The notes: generated from the letters alone by a model not told the origin. A stretch of DNA of 64,000 nucleotides from Carnobacterium maltaromaticum DSM 20342 (GCF_000744945.1 NZ_JQMX01000001.1:3483130-3547129), one strand, 5' to 3'; counted from the stretch's first letter, positions 18,716-28,046 are shown. Numbers and translations are program-made.

Positions 18716-20122
18716 ATGAAAAAAAACAAATTTGCATTAGTTGGGTTATGTACAATCGCTTTATCGTTAGCAACAGGAGTATCAACTGTTATTGCTACGG
18801 AGACAAATCAAGCAGATGGAGTCATTATTGCCAAGGAGGAAGCACCAGCTACAGTTGATGCTACCGCACCAGTTGCTCCTGAACCAATCAGTGCTGCCGT
18901 TACATTTGCTGCACCAGTAAATTATACAAACGTTAGCACAATTGCTGAATTTAAAGCTGCATTATTAGATGTAAAAGTTACGGCTATTAAAGTAACGAAA
19001 AGTATCAAATTTACAGGAAATATTACAAATATTCCTAATAGAGATGTTGTTATCGATGGTAGTGCTGATACCGGTGTTGTAATTGATTCAAATATCTATT
19101 CAATCTACGGCAAACAAAACACGAAAGGCACAAATGTTTTTGCTGTTCAAAATGCAACAATTACAGGGGATGCTGGTAGTGGGCGTTTCTTTACTGGTGG
19201 ATCAGGTAATGGACCTTCAAGTTATGGTTGGGATGTAAATGCAAAAGGAGTTACCTATACAGGCGCTCGTTTTGTACACCTATCAGAAGGAACATTGGTT
19301 TTTGAAGGAACAAATAAAATTGATACAGGCGCTGAAAATGCTTGGGTTCATGATTTAGTTTTCAAAAAAGGCACTGTTTATAATGGAACATCTGCTAGTA
19401 AAGGTCAATTTTCTGCCTTTTACTTTAACGGAGCTTTAATTAAAGGAAAAGCAACAGGTAAAGTTACAATTGAAGACAATGCAACCATTAATGTGAAAAT
19501 CTCACCTAATGATGACAAAAATTATTACTACCCAGTATTCTACGACAAGGTATACCAAGTGAATGTTGGGAATGGAGTTGCATTTAATGTAGATGCAGCA
19601 GGTGTGGCTTTCCAATTTATTCCACGAGCTGATTTCCCTGAAGAACCTTCATTGAACATCTCTGGTGGTTCATCACTTAACTTTAATGGACGTGGCGGCG
19701 GAAGCTACGCGACTATGAAAATACAACAATACGGTACAAACATCAATTTAGATGAAGGTGCTGAATTAATTGTAACTGGTAATGCTAAGCACGGCGTTAT
19801 TGAGAGTGTCTATAACTATGTAGATTTTAATTTAAATGCAGCTACTAATTTTGAAGTAACAAACAAATTAGCCAATGCACCATTGTTTAATAGCTCAAAA
19901 ACTGAAATTAAAGGGGTCAACTTAAGTGAAGTTCTAACTTGGACAAAAACTGGCGGTGATTATAGTCGTGCTCCAGAAACTGCATTTGGTGACTTAAGAT
20001 TGTTTAATACAAGTATTACTAAAAATACAAATGGTGAAGTTCAATCAACAAGTGCTTCAGCAGTTAGCGATTTCCAAATTGCAAATTATGGGAAAGTTAA
20101 ATTCCAAGGTGGCGGAAATTAA
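18716..20122 (+). CDS. Secreted pectate-lyase-like adhesive domain protein
   Basis: A 468-residue protein with signal peptide MKKNKFALVGLCTIALSLA. After an Ala/Pro-rich linker the body is built from short beta-strand repeats (VVIDGSADTGVVIDSN, FAVQNATITGD, TLVFEGTNKI, KVTIEDNATINV), as expected for a right-handed beta-helix. It matches the pectate-lyase-like adhesive fold seen in Gram-positive surface proteins of WxL loci. No catalytic lyase motif is obvious, no LPxTG and no final WTL motif, so it may bind other WxL proteins or be released. Signal peptide start is similar to the next WxL gene. Confidence 0.75.
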   Translation: MKKNKFALVGLCTIALSLATGVSTVIATETNQADGVIIAKEEAPATVDATAPVAPEPISAAVTFAAPVNYTNVSTIAEFKAALLDVKVTAIKVTKSIKFTGNITNIPNRDVVIDGSADTGVVIDSNIYSIYGKQNTKGTNVFAVQNATITGDAGSGRFFTGGSGNGPSSYGWDVNAKGVTYTGARFVHLSEGTLVFEGTNKIDTGAENAWVHDLVFKKGTVYNGTSASKGQFSAFYFNGALIKGKATGKVTIEDNATINVKISPNDDKNYYYPVFYDKVYQVNVGNGVAFNVDAAGVAFQFIPRADFPEEPSLNISGGSSLNFNGRGGGSYATMKIQQYGTNINLDEGAELIVTGNAKHGVIESVYNYVDFNLNAATNFEVTNKLANAPLFNSSKTEIKGVNLSEVLTWTKTGGDYSRAPETAFGDLRLFNTSITKNTNGEVQSTSASAVSDFQIANYGKVKFQGGGN

Positions 20123-20170
20123 GTATCAAAATCAAAGTGTAGTTAATGTAGTTTAGTGAAAATAAGTAAG

Positions 20171-20216
20171 AAATGAACGAGGCTATGGGCAATAATCAAG
20201 CCTCGTTCATATTCTA
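20171..20216 (+). terminator. Hairpin after the adhesin gene
   Basis: ATGAACGAGGCT and AGCCTCGTTCAT form a perfect 12-bp stem. The T run is poor (ATTCTATC), so it may be a partial terminator or mRNA-stabilising hairpin inside the operon. Confidence 0.65.
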
Positions 20217-20218
20217 TC

Positions 20219-20330
20219 AGGTTTGCTCTTTTGAGCCAACTCCTTGAGAAAAAAATTCGAGATGGCAAAAAATATCCTATCAATTTTTCTATTTTCTTGA
20301 CGGAGTTAAATGGCTCAACGAGCTTTTGAT
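20219..20330 (+). repeat. Palindromic leader repeat, copy 4
   Basis: TTTGAGCCAACTCC left arm and CGGAGTTAAATGGCTC right arm with AT arms between; the tip is degraded (GATGGC-AAAAAAT-ATCC). It ends CGAGCTTTTGAT 18 bases before the ATG of the next WxL gene. Confidence 0.82.
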
Positions 20331-20348
20331 CTAAGAGGAGGAAATAAA

Positions 20349-21134
20349 ATGACCAAAAATAAAGTTGCCTTAGTTGGATTAGCAAGTATTGTTTTATCAC
20401 TAGTAGGAGGGACAAATTTAGCATCTGCAGCATCAGTTCCAACCAAATCGGATGTGATTTTTGAAGAAGATAAGGACCCTAATACTATTGGTGAAATTAT
20501 TAGACCAGGTACACCATCTGAAGTTATTGAGCCAGATGAAGGCGGACATACTACTGGTTCGTTAAGAATTAATCATGTGCCGAATATTCATTTTGGAAAT
20601 CAAAAAATTTCAACAGCAAGTAAAGAGTACAACGCAATTGTTGAAGGATATAAAAAAGACGGTGTAGCTAATTACATTCCGAACTTTGTTCAAGTCGCAG
20701 ATGCTCGTGGAAGTATGACAGCAAAATGGAAATTGAGTGTTGTCGGAACTATTTTCAGCCCAACAGTTAAAACGGATAGTCCTAAATTAACAAATACGCA
20801 CATTACATTAAACCAAGAAAAAATTACAAATAATGTCTATGATGAATTAACTCCAAACACAACATTAGATCGAGTAGCTGGTTTTGGAACAACTGCAGTT
20901 AAGATTAATACAGATGGAACATCAGGAATTGATATTTTAAATGTAAAAGCCAATCAAAATACAAATTCAACTATTACATCTTCTGTTTTTAATGCAAATT
21001 ATACAAAAGATGCAACCTATACAGCAGACCAAGAAAATACTGGGATTAGTTTACATGTTCCAGCTAGTGATATAAAAGTTGACGGTGAAACGTATGAAGC
21101 TAACTTAATTTGGACGCTAGCAGATGTCATTTAA
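20349..21134 (+). CDS. WxL-domain surface protein
   Basis: A 261-residue exported protein with signal peptide MTKNKVALVGLASIVLSLV and cleavage near ASA. Mature blocks are SVPTKSDVIFEEDKD, an acidic linker, GGHTTGSLRINHVPNIHFG, VQVADARGSMTAKWKLSV and the end LIWTLADVI. Upstream in-frame start codons lie inside a palindromic repeat; AAGAGGAGG before ATG 20349 fixes the true start. It is separated from the other WxL genes by a hairpin and a leader repeat, so its expression may differ from theirs. Confidence 0.9.
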   Translation: MTKNKVALVGLASIVLSLVGGTNLASAASVPTKSDVIFEEDKDPNTIGEIIRPGTPSEVIEPDEGGHTTGSLRINHVPNIHFGNQKISTASKEYNAIVEGYKKDGVANYIPNFVQVADARGSMTAKWKLSVVGTIFSPTVKTDSPKLTNTHITLNQEKITNNVYDELTPNTTLDRVAGFGTTAVKINTDGTSGIDILNVKANQNTNSTITSSVFNANYTKDATYTADQENTGISLHVPASDIKVDGETYEANLIWTLADVI

Positions 21135-21171
21135 TTAGTTACTTACAACATAAATCTAGTCACTTGATAAA

Positions 21172-21206
21172 TAAATTCGGGCGATTTGGATTGCCCGAAT
21201 TTTTGA
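21172..21206 (+). terminator. Terminator after the last WxL gene
   Basis: AAATTCGGGC pairs with GCCCGAATTT, followed by TTTTG. Confidence 0.8.
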
Positions 21207-21332
21207 GTGTTTAGGTTAGAAGAATATACTTAGTTTGCATAAAAGAGGTTTAATGCAGATCTTAGTAGAAAAATCTGATTTTTCTTAATACATTAAATAG
21301 AATAGTTACTTATCTGAAGGAGCGAATGCAAG

Positions 21333-22496
21333 ATGAAAAGAGCAAAATTTTATTTTATAATCTGTTTAATTACGAGTTTTATAAGTAATTATTCCTTACT
21401 AAAGGTAGAGGCTGCGGATAATGATTCTGTACCTGTTTCTGCTAGAGTTGTACTACCAGAAAATCAGTTTAATAAAGAGGCGTCTTATTTTTATTTGAAA
21501 ATGACACCTAATCAAGAACAAGATTTAGAAGTAGTATTGAGTAATACCTCAGATACAGTACAAAAAGTTGAAGTTAGCTTAGCAGCGGGAATAACAAATG
21601 ACAATGGAATTATTGATTATCCTGATGGTCAAAAAAAGTTTGATGCTAGTTTAAAGTATCCATTTTCAAAATTAGCTTCAACTGAAAAAAATGTTACTAT
21701 TGATCCGAAGAGTGATAAATCAGTCATGATAAAAGTTAAAATGCCTGCAGAGGAATTTGATGGTTTGATTATTGGCGGAATCAATATTCGATTGAATCAA
21801 GCTGATGACACAAAAAAAGAATCTGAAGGTGGCATGCAAATTAAAAATATTATTCGTTATAATTTTGGTGTTGTTCTAGTTGAAAATGAAACTGTTATTG
21901 TACCAGAGATGAAAATGAACAAAGCTTTTCCTAGTCAAGTTATGGGTGTTAATACTGTTAAGGCCAATTTATCCAATACGGAACCTGGAATTATTGACGG
22001 CCTAGAAGTAGTGGCAAAAGTAACAAAAAAAGGGAGCAAAGAAGTATTATATGAGGCAACAAAACAAGGTTTAAGGATGGCACCAAATTCAACATTTGAT
22101 TTTGGTGTTAGTATGGATAATAAAGCATACCAAGCAGGAGACTATACGATGTCAGTTGTGGCAAAAGCTGAAAATCCAGATAAAGAATGGTCATGGAATA
22201 AAGACTTCACAGTGGATCGTGAAACGGCTCAAAAATTAAATGCTAAAGCAGCAGATTTGGAAAAAGATTATAGCATGTACTGGATTGTTGGCGGAATTGT
22301 AATTGGTATTTTGTTAGTAGTTGTGATTTTATGTATTATATTCTATCGCAAGAAAAAGAAAAAAGCTGAAGCCGAACGACGTAAACGCCAAGCCCAAAAA
22401 AGAAAACGAAAAAAAGCACCAACGAATAGACCCAATAAAAAACGTCCAATAGCTGGAGAAATATCTACTAAACGTTCAGAAAAAAATAAAAAATAA
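21333..22496 (+). CDS. WxL-binding membrane-anchored protein (DUF916 and DUF3324)
   Basis: A 387-residue protein of the CscA type. Signal peptide at residues 1-28; the DUF916 domain follows (SARVVLPENQF, SYFYLKMTPNQEQDLEVVL, VTIDPKSDKSVMIKVKMP) and then DUF3324 (AFPSQVMGVNTVKANLSN). A single membrane helix lies around 315-340 (YWIVGGIVIGILLVVVILC), and the tail is extremely rich in Lys/Arg and cytoplasmic. The known role is to bind WxL domains and peptidoglycan, holding WxL proteins at the surface. It closes the csc-type cluster. Confidence 0.92.
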   Translation: MKRAKFYFIICLITSFISNYSLLKVEAADNDSVPVSARVVLPENQFNKEASYFYLKMTPNQEQDLEVVLSNTSDTVQKVEVSLAAGITNDNGIIDYPDGQKKFDASLKYPFSKLASTEKNVTIDPKSDKSVMIKVKMPAEEFDGLIIGGINIRLNQADDTKKESEGGMQIKNIIRYNFGVVLVENETVIVPEMKMNKAFPSQVMGVNTVKANLSNTEPGIIDGLEVVAKVTKKGSKEVLYEATKQGLRMAPNSTFDFGVSMDNKAYQAGDYTMSVVAKAENPDKEWSWNKDFTVDRETAQKLNAKAADLEKDYSMYWIVGGIVIGILLVVVILCIIFYRKKKKKAEAERRKRQAQKRKRKKAPTNRPNKKRPIAGEISTKRSEKNKK

Positions 22497-22502
22497 GTAT
22501 GT

Positions 22503-22532
22503 GAAAGGCTAAGAATTTCTTAGTCTTTTTTA
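22503..22532 (+). terminator. Terminator after the DUF916 gene
   Basis: GGCTAAGAA and TTCTTAGTC form a short stem followed by six T residues. Confidence 0.7.
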
Positions 22533-22551
22533 GATAAAGAGGAGGATAGAA

Positions 22552-22788
22552 ATGCAAAGCAGTAATAAAGCACAATTAGAGCAGAAAATGATCTATGATG
22601 TTCGATTTATAGCAGAAAGAAAAGTTTCTTTAAATATAAAAGAAGAAGTTGAAATTCATAAAACATTAATTTTACCAAGTGAATTAAGTCATGAAAAATT
22701 AAAACAGATTATTCAAACTCGTTTTATAAATGTTAAATCAGTCAGTTGCATAAATGATTTTGGAAAAGGAATATATCTAGAAGAGTGA
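22552..22788 (+). CDS. Hypothetical 78-residue protein
   Basis: Starts at an ATG with GAGGAGGATAG upstream, a strong ribosome site. The chain is MQSSNKAQLEQKMIYDVRF and then alternates charged and hydrophobic residues, predicted small alpha/beta cytoplasmic protein. No signal peptide or known motif. It follows the WxL-binding protein gene across a hairpin and ends before another terminator. Link to the surface system is unproven. Confidence 0.6.
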   Translation: MQSSNKAQLEQKMIYDVRFIAERKVSLNIKEEVEIHKTLILPSELSHEKLKQIIQTRFINVKSVSCINDFGKGIYLEE

Positions 22789-22873
22789 ACAAGTCAGAAA
22801 GTCAATCATTAAACTTGCTGATTTTTGAGATAAGAATCTAGGTACAATTAGTTATGGAGATCTAAGTCAATTA

Positions 22874-22912
22874 AAATAGAGAAGTTTCGATTATGAATCT
22901 TCTCTATTTTTA
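22874..22912 (+). terminator. Terminator
   Basis: AAATAGAGAAG pairs with CTTCTCTATTT, with T residues following. Confidence 0.8.
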
Positions 22913-23111
22913 ACGCAAAAAAAAATCCATCTCACTCAACCTAAAGGTTAAAAGTAGATGAAAGGCTAGTAAAAACTCCCGTAAAGTGATACAATGGGGA
23001 AGTTGATATTTATTTTAAATTATAGTTATAATAAGTATATACATACTCTATACTTTAATTATAGCTAATTTTATGTGAGTTGTCAACTATTAAAAACATG
23101 GGGGTTTTTGA
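22913..23111 (+). other. Intergenic region upstream of helD
   Basis: AT-rich, with several TATA-like hexamers between 23030 and 23065 that could supply the helD promoter. No other structure seen. Confidence 0.4.
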
Positions 23112-25403
23112 ATGGAAAAGAATACCGATGAGTTTAACTATGAACAAGAGAGAGTAGACTGGACAGTCGCTCAAATGGTTAAACGTGAGGCCATTTTGAC
23201 TAGCTCTGTGGAAAATGTTCGGGAAGAAGCTCAAGCAATTCGTTCGAATTTTTGGAAAGATGTGACAGTTAATGTTAGCGAACCAGATGATGTAATTGAA
23301 ACAGAAGTCAGTATTCGCCAACAAGAATTACTATTGCAGGAACGAGAATTAAACTATAAACATGTTGAAAAACAACTAAAAGCTATTAGTAAATTGAAAG
23401 ATGCACCTTATTTTGCAAGAATTGATATTCGTGAAGGTGAAGAACCAATTGAAGAGATTTATATTGGGATTGCTTCGTTTATGAGTGATGATGATCAATT
23501 TTTGGTGTATGATTGGCGTGCTCCAATTTCAAGTGCCTATTATGATGGTGCACTAGGCGCTGTGAATTATTTAACGCCTGATGGGGTTCAAACGGTTGAT
23601 GTTTCTTTAAAACGTCAATTTTTAATCAAAGCTGCAGAAATTGAAGCCATGTTTGACACAAGTGAAACGATTGGCGATGAAATGTTGCAAGATATCTTAG
23701 GGAATCAATCAAATACACAAATGAAAAGTATTGTTTCTACTATCCAGCAAGAACAAAATAAAATTATTCGTGATACAACTAGCCAATTGTTATTTGTTCA
23801 AGGAGCAGCTGGAAGTGGTAAAACTTCTGCTATTTTACAACGAATTGCTTATCTATTATACCATTTTAGAAATGGGTTAGATTCTAATCAAATGTTGATT
23901 TTTTCACCTAATAAATTATTTAATCATTACATTTCCAACGTATTGCCAGAGTTGGGTGAAAAAAATATGATTCAAACTACATTTTTAGATTTTGCTCAAT
24001 CACGTATTTCTGGTTTGAAAGTAGAAAGTTTATTTGAGCAATTTGAAAACAAAAAGAACCAAAAGCGTCAAGCTATTATGAATTTAAAAGAAGAGCCAAT
24101 TTTTTTCAAGGCTTTGGATCGGTATGCTGAATATGTCTCTAAAGGCGGTATGATTTTTAAAGAAGTGAAGCTTAAACAAGAAGTATTATTTTCAAAAAAA
24201 GAAATTAGTACTATCTTTTATTCTTTCCCTGAGCATTATATATTGGCACAACGCTTTACTTATACAACGGAAGAACTTTTAAAGCGTTTGAAACCAATTA
24301 TAAAAAAAGAGAGCAAAAAAGATTGGGTTGAAGACTATTTAGAATTATTAAGCGAAGAAGAGTATAAAGCTTTAATGAATAATCAAAAATTTACTAGTTT
24401 TAAAGAAGAAAAAGAGTTTTTAGCGAATAAAGTTGTTACGAAACAATTTAAAAAAGTTCGTAAAGCTTTAAATAAAAAAAGCTATTTCCACTATAAAGCA
24501 CAGTACGCAAATTTCTTAAAAGTGGTTCCTAAATTAATTAAGATTGAAAATTATGGTGTAAGCTTAGCAGAATGGCAAGCTGAGGAAGCCTTTGTTATTA
24601 AACAACTTAATCGAAAACAAATAATGATGGAAGATACGGTTCCTTATTTGTATTTACAAGATTTGATTGTAGGCAAGGAAACGATGCGCACGATTAAGTT
24701 TGTTTTTATTGATGAAATTCAAGATTACTCAGCACAACAAATTCGTTATCTGAAATCCTTATTTCCTAATAGTCGCTTCACAATGTTGGGGGATTTAAAC
24801 CAAGCAATCTTTAAGAATAAACAAAAAGAAAAAACGCTATTAGATAGTATTAAACCTTTGTTTGACGAAGATAAAATTAGCCAAATTGATTTAACTAAAA
24901 CCTACCGTTCAACAGCTGATATTACAAATTTCACCAAAGGAATTTTATTGGACTCTCAAATGATAGAAGCTTTTGATCGAAAAGGAGAATTGCCACAAAT
25001 TGTTGTACGATCCTCTTATAAAGAGATAATAGCTGAAATTACTCAGGTTTTGAAAAAAACAAATGATGTCTCAACTTTAACAGCAATTATCGGCAAGACT
25101 AAAAAAGAGTGTGAAGAGGCATATGCAGCTTTAAAAGATTATTTTGATTTGACTTTAATTAGTAAAGAAAATCAAAAATTAGCAGATGGTTTGATTATCT
25201 TACCTTCGTATCTAGCTAAAGGATTGGAATTTGATACTGTTATTGTCTTAGATGCTTCTGCGAATAACTATCAATTAGAGTCTGAAAGAACGCTATTATA
25301 TACGATTTGTTCACGAGCAATGCATCGTTTAATTGTGACAAGTCATGGCGCAATTTCTCCATTATTAGCTGATATTCCTAGCGATTTGTATCAACTAACT
25401 TAA
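23112..25403 (+). CDS. helD: RNA polymerase recycling helicase-like motor HelD
   Basis: A 763-residue UvrD/Rep-like ATPase. An N-terminal coiled coil (residues 10-95) precedes SF1 motifs: Walker A GAAGSGKTSA near 231-240, Walker B VFIDEIQDYS near 533-542, then TMLGDLNQAIF, LTKTYRSTADI and the late AKGLEFDTVIV. The long insertion between motifs and the N-terminal arm are those of HelD, which removes stalled RNA polymerase from DNA. Length equals Bacillus HelD (about 770), distinguishing it from UvrD or RecD helicases. It has its own terminator and no operon partner. Confidence 0.9.
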   Translation: MEKNTDEFNYEQERVDWTVAQMVKREAILTSSVENVREEAQAIRSNFWKDVTVNVSEPDDVIETEVSIRQQELLLQERELNYKHVEKQLKAISKLKDAPYFARIDIREGEEPIEEIYIGIASFMSDDDQFLVYDWRAPISSAYYDGALGAVNYLTPDGVQTVDVSLKRQFLIKAAEIEAMFDTSETIGDEMLQDILGNQSNTQMKSIVSTIQQEQNKIIRDTTSQLLFVQGAAGSGKTSAILQRIAYLLYHFRNGLDSNQMLIFSPNKLFNHYISNVLPELGEKNMIQTTFLDFAQSRISGLKVESLFEQFENKKNQKRQAIMNLKEEPIFFKALDRYAEYVSKGGMIFKEVKLKQEVLFSKKEISTIFYSFPEHYILAQRFTYTTEELLKRLKPIIKKESKKDWVEDYLELLSEEEYKALMNNQKFTSFKEEKEFLANKVVTKQFKKVRKALNKKSYFHYKAQYANFLKVVPKLIKIENYGVSLAEWQAEEAFVIKQLNRKQIMMEDTVPYLYLQDLIVGKETMRTIKFVFIDEIQDYSAQQIRYLKSLFPNSRFTMLGDLNQAIFKNKQKEKTLLDSIKPLFDEDKISQIDLTKTYRSTADITNFTKGILLDSQMIEAFDRKGELPQIVVRSSYKEIIAEITQVLKKTNDVSTLTAIIGKTKKECEEAYAALKDYFDLTLISKENQKLADGLIILPSYLAKGLEFDTVIVLDASANNYQLESERTLLYTICSRAMHRLIVTSHGAISPLLADIPSDLYQLT

Positions 25404-25446
25404 AAAACACCTTCACAGTCTAGATAGCTGTGAAGGTGTTTTTTGA
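25402..25446. terminator. Bidirectional terminator between helD and the DUF308 gene
   Basis: AAAAAACACCTTCACAG pairs with CTGTGAAGGTGTTTTTT across a short loop. Confidence 0.92.
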
Positions 25447-25447
25447 T

Positions 25448-26740
25448 TTAATTATAGACTTGATAAGTGATAACATTGCTATTTTTGCGTTTAAATTCAT
25501 GATTTAAAAAATCGAGGTAAGTTCCTGGTGTTAAAATACCATTTATAGTTAATAAATCAATGCCTGATGGTCCTAGAATTGTATCAGCAAGCAAAACGCA
25601 ATTTGTTGTTAAAACAAAATAATGTTTAAAAGGGCCTTTTTTAAATTTATACAGCTGGCAATGTGTTGCTTTGTAGAGACAGCTTGCATAATCAAGATAT
25701 TCGTTTTCGACAATACTGTTAGGATTTTCTTTTTCCGCTAATTCTAAATGAGATTTCCAAGAATAGCAGTCTTCTTTCAGTTTTTTTATTTCTTGGCGAA
25801 TGCCAGCACGCTGCTGCTCATTTAGCTGGATTCCGAAACCGAAAAGCGTTTTTTTATTATGTTCGATACAAAATGGAATGTAACTTTCTTTGTTCGTCGA
25901 GATTAAAACACCTTCGCCTCGCGTGTCAAAGAGACGATAAGAATCCTCATCATAATTTCCGTAAGAAATAATTTCACCTTCAAAACATAAATCCATATGA
26001 CCGATTGATCCAAAACTTTTTTCAGTTACATGAATAAAAATTTCTAAATCAGGGACTACAGTTGCTTCTTTCTTAGAGGAAGTCATTTCATTTGTTTTTG
26101 AGGCAATTGATTCTGGTTTTAAAAGGGCATTTGTTTCTTTTAAAACAGCTCTGGGAATAAAAGCTTCAATAAAAACGGGTAAGGTAAAACGAATTTTTCG
26201 TTTTAAGCGATTCTTTGTTTCGGGTGATATGAAGGCTTGAATCGTAAAGAATAAATTAGAAATACCATAAAAAATAAAATAAAGGCCAATAATAATTAAT
26301 ATCTGATTAAGAGTCAACCGTGGCGAGAAAAACAAAAGAATACCAATAATTACTTGACTCAAACCACCTAAAAGCAGATTTAAACGATTAGGTAATTGGT
26401 TGTCTCTGTATGTTTGATAATTGACTAAAAGGGCTGCTCCTTTTAGTGCAATATAGCCTCCGAAAGCAACAGCCAATAAATAAAACGGGATGTCTGAAAA
26501 GAAGAAAATAGCAGCTAGTATCAAATCAAAACTAGTATTTAATAAAGTTTCTTTTCCCGATTTTTTTTTCTGAATAAATTGCGTAACATGTGATAGACCA
26601 TCAAATAGTAGAATCCCCACTATGAAAAATTTAAAAGGTAAGAAAAGACTCACATTTTCTGCGATGATGATCGAACCTACTAAGAGTAAAAGTAAACCAG
26701 AAGTAAATAAATACAATTGGTTTAGACGCATGACTGACAT
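25448..26740 (-). CDS. DUF308 (HdeD-like) membrane protein with a papain-like C-terminal domain
   Basis: A 430-residue protein with two parts. Residues 1-180 hold about six membrane helices of the DUF308/HdeD type. After a polar linker, the C-terminal 210 residues contain FIHVTEKSFGSIGHMDLCF early and HYFVLTTNCVLLADTILGP late. A His early and a Cys later in this order is the arrangement of circularly permuted NlpC/P60 (YiiX-like) proteins, so H246 region and the TNC cysteine are candidate catalytic residues; this is inference. The substrate could be a cell wall peptide or lipid. It lacks operon partners. Confidence 0.7.
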   Translation of the reverse strand: MSVMRLNQLYLFTSGLLLLLVGSIIIAENVSLFLPFKFFIVGILLFDGLSHVTQFIQKKKSGKETLLNTSFDLILAAIFFFSDIPFYLLAVAFGGYIALKGAALLVNYQTYRDNQLPNRLNLLLGGLSQVIIGILLFFSPRLTLNQILIIIGLYFIFYGISNLFFTIQAFISPETKNRLKRKIRFTLPVFIEAFIPRAVLKETNALLKPESIASKTNEMTSSKKEATVVPDLEIFIHVTEKSFGSIGHMDLCFEGEIISYGNYDEDSYRLFDTRGEGVLISTNKESYIPFCIEHNKKTLFGFGIQLNEQQRAGIRQEIKKLKEDCYSWKSHLELAEKENPNSIVENEYLDYASCLYKATHCQLYKFKKGPFKHYFVLTTNCVLLADTILGPSGIDLLTINGILTPGTYLDFLNHEFKRKNSNVITYQVYN

Positions 26741-26799
26741 AAATTATCCCTCACTTTATTATCTATATACTATACTTTTTTGAAGAGCGAGTGTCTTCA

Positions 26800-26838
26800 A
26801 CTATAAAAAGAACTTCACTACTCATTGAGTAGCAAAGA
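26800..26838 (-). terminator. Terminator after the glycosyltransferase gene
   Basis: On the minus strand CTACTCAATGAGTAG forms a stem followed by TGAAGTTCTTTTTATAG. Confidence 0.55.
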
Positions 26839-26861
26839 AAATAAGGGCAAATTCAATTTAA

Positions 26862-28046
26862 TTATCTATAAAATTTTACAATTTTTAACCCACGAGGTGC
26901 TTTGTATTGATATTCTGCTATAACTGTTTGATAAAATTCAAATACATGTTTTCCAAAAGCTTCAGAAGAAATATCGTAAAGCAATTGAGTCCGTTTTTTT
27001 TCTAAATCTGCTAAATCTTTGGGTTTATCAAGTTCAGCTAAAATGGTGCTAGCTAAATCTTCATCCTGAACAAATAATTTTCCGAAATCCCCATTGCCGA
27101 TTAAACTTTCTGTATACTCATTTTGTTTGGCAATAATATTTGTTCCACAAGCTAAAGATTCAATATAGGTCAGTCCTTGCGATTCAGACTCAGATGCACT
27201 AACGAATAAGTCAGCCATAGCATAATAAGCAGGAACTTCTTGGCGTTTTTTTTCACCAACAAAAATGACATGATCTGTAATGTCTAAACGAGTAGCTAAG
27301 GCTTTCAATTCAGCGCATTGTGGTCCTTTTCCAACAATCACTAGTTGTAAATTTGGCTTGGCTTGAAGTAGTTCAGGCATAGCTAGTAAAAGGGCTGTAA
27401 TATTTTTTTCTTGCGAAAGTCTACTTAACGAAAGTAAAACAGGTGTATCGGTCGAAATCCCTAATTCTTGCCTAATATTAACTTTTGTAGTCAAGTTGAA
27501 ATCCTCTAGTACGACACCTGTTGGAATAATTTTGATTGGTCGAACGACATCGTAATCACGCAATTGTTTTAAAACACGCTCACTAGGAGCAATTAAACCA
27601 TTCGTTTGATTACAAAAATATCTAGCTAAAATTTTTACATGGTAAGGCTTAACAATTTTGCCTTTAGCAATATAATGTAAGTAATCTTCATACATTGTAT
27701 GGTAGGTATGAATACAAGGGATTTTTAAATGGTTAGCAACTTGTTTACCTGTTAACCCTAAGCTAAATTCTGTTTGAGTATGAATTAAGTCTAAATTTAA
27801 TTCTTTTGCTTTTTTTACAGCGCTATGAGAGCCGCTAATTGCAATTCTACGATCTTTAAATGAAAAGAAAGGAATGCTAGCTAAGCGAATAATATTTTCT
27901 TCATTTTTATCTGCGTTGGGATCTGTTGTAGTGAAAATAGTGACATTGTGTCCTTGCTGTTCTAATTCATCTTTTAAGGTTTTAATTGATGTTGCTACAC
28001 CACTAACTTGTGGCAAATACGTGTCGGTAAATAAACCGATATTCAT
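26862..28046 (-). CDS. Glycolipid glucosyltransferase (GT4), 1,2-diacylglycerol 3-glucosyltransferase-like
   Basis: A 394-residue GT-B fold enzyme. The N-terminal domain starts MNIGLFTDTYLPQVSGVATS, where PxxGG/SG-like acceptor contact sits, then HTQTEFSLG and HTYHTMYEDYLHY, a motif of alpha-glucosyldiacylglycerol synthases. The nucleotide-sugar domain contains LLSLSRLSQEKNI and SESESQGLTYIE. It probably makes monoglucosyldiacylglycerol, anchor precursor of lipoteichoic acid. ATG 28046 is preferred to the upstream GTG because AAAGGAG lies 9 bases before it. The usual partner LafB/second glycosyltransferase is not adjacent, so another GT4 role stays possible. Confidence 0.8.
   Translation of the reverse strand: MNIGLFTDTYLPQVSGVATSIKTLKDELEQQGHNVTIFTTTDPNADKNEENIIRLASIPFFSFKDRRIAISGSHSAVKKAKELNLDLIHTQTEFSLGLTGKQVANHLKIPCIHTYHTMYEDYLHYIAKGKIVKPYHVKILARYFCNQTNGLIAPSERVLKQLRDYDVVRPIKIIPTGVVLEDFNLTTKVNIRQELGISTDTPVLLSLSRLSQEKNITALLLAMPELLQAKPNLQLVIVGKGPQCAELKALATRLDITDHVIFVGEKKRQEVPAYYAMADLFVSASESESQGLTYIESLACGTNIIAKQNEYTESLIGNGDFGKLFVQDEDLASTILAELDKPKDLADLEKKRTQLLYDISSEAFGKHVFEFYQTVIAEYQYKAPRGLKIVKFYR

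Noticed and set aside
20143..20442. Antisense open frame across the leader repeat
   Set aside because: It covers a hairpin, repeat and the start of a WxL gene, with no ribosome site; an accidental frame.
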